From JBFMFH01 sp964481395 (GTDB lineage Bacteria; Acidobacteriota; Vicinamibacteria; Vicinamibacterales; JAKQTR01), in contig CAYZYG010000127.1 in assembly GCA_964481395.1 (NCBI GenBank), positions 1-12,818 of the forward strand: a DNA stretch of 12,818 nucleotides, written 5' to 3'. Shown here piece by piece: positions 12,602-12,818 of this stretch; the stretch's first letter is position 1; every line of letters starts with the position of its first letter. The notes beneath the pieces were generated by a model. The model had not been told where the DNA came from. It was given only the letters and a program-made list of their open reading frames with translations, and did no database searches. The position numbers and the translations under genes were made by a program.

Positions 12602-12818
12602 TCACCGCTCGGGTCCTGGGATCGTGTCGAAGGCCTGGCGGTCGTGATTCCAGCGCAGCACGGGCCAGAGGCGCGCCTCGTCGCCCGCCGAGTCCTCCAG
12701 CCTCATCAGACCCGCGTTCTCGAAGTACCGCTGCAGGCGACGATACTCCGAGGAGTACTCGGCGCCGATGACGCGGAAGCGAGCATCGAGGCTGTAGAGG
12801 GCGTCGCCGTACAGCATG
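12602..12818 (-). CDS. Unrecognised protein, C-terminal part (truncated by window edge)
   Basis: An open minus-strand frame runs from the window edge to TGA at 12602-12604, giving at least 71 residues. An ATG coincides with the last bases (12815-12817), so it may be internal and the gene probably begins outside the window. The visible part is soluble and charged, rich in Tyr and Arg (GAEYSSEYRRLQRYFENAGL), predicted mostly helical, and ends WNHDRQAFDTIPGPER. There is no signal peptide, membrane segment or known motif. It points the same way as the peptidase, with a 110-bp gap carrying the G-rich repeat, so cotranscription is possible but unproven. I do not recognise a family and assign no function. 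Confidence 0.55.
   Translation of the reverse strand, partial: MLYGDALYSLDARFRVIGAEYSSEYRRLQRYFENAGLMRLEDSAGDEARLWPVLRWNHDRQAFDTIPGPER

Overview
The window is a strongly GC-rich bacterial chromosome segment with short intergenic spaces and overlapping operon genes. A long secreted M28 peptidase with a Gly/Arg-rich loop, and short GC-rich intergenic minisatellites, suggest an Acidobacteriota (Vicinamibacteria-like) soil organism. That assignment is inference; no rRNA or other phylogenetic marker is present.

Left to right: (1) the 3' part of an RND efflux permease (2-1792, +). (2) A 216-bp control region. (3) A tightly packed phosphate-uptake operon on the + strand, phoU-pstS-pstC-pstA-pstB1-pstB2 (2009-7498), in which pstS to pstC, pstC to pstA and pstB1 to pstB2 overlap by four bases. 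(4) A 46-bp minisatellite, a predicted small membrane protein and a tRNA-Leu(UAA) gene (7499-8055). (5) On the - strand, an ArnT/GT39-like integral membrane glycosyltransferase (8093-9763), a GC-rich double-hairpin intergenic element, a large exported beta-propeller/M28 peptidase/FnIII protein (9879-12491), a G-rich intergenic element, and the C-terminal end of an unrecognised protein (12602-12818).

The Pst operon is the most interesting part. PstS (lipoprotein Pi receptor), PstC and PstA (permeases) look ordinary. There are two consecutive, diverged ATPase genes whose motif losses are complementary. PstB1 keeps the LSGGQ signature but has lost the Q-loop Gln and the H-loop His. PstB2 keeps Walker A, Q-loop, Walker B and H-loop but its signature is LQLEQ. 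In a head-to-tail heterodimer this gives one canonical and one degenerate ATP site, the arrangement known from asymmetric ABC exporters, here predicted for a phosphate importer. The first gene encodes a PhoU whose C-terminus is fused to a thioredoxin-type ArsC/LMW-phosphatase fold in which the catalytic Cys and Arg of the P-loop are gone. The operon therefore appears to combine Pi uptake with an unusual, partly pseudo-enzymatic regulatory design.

No CRISPR array, insertion sequence or attachment-site duplication was seen, and no gene-free stretch exceeds 300 bases.
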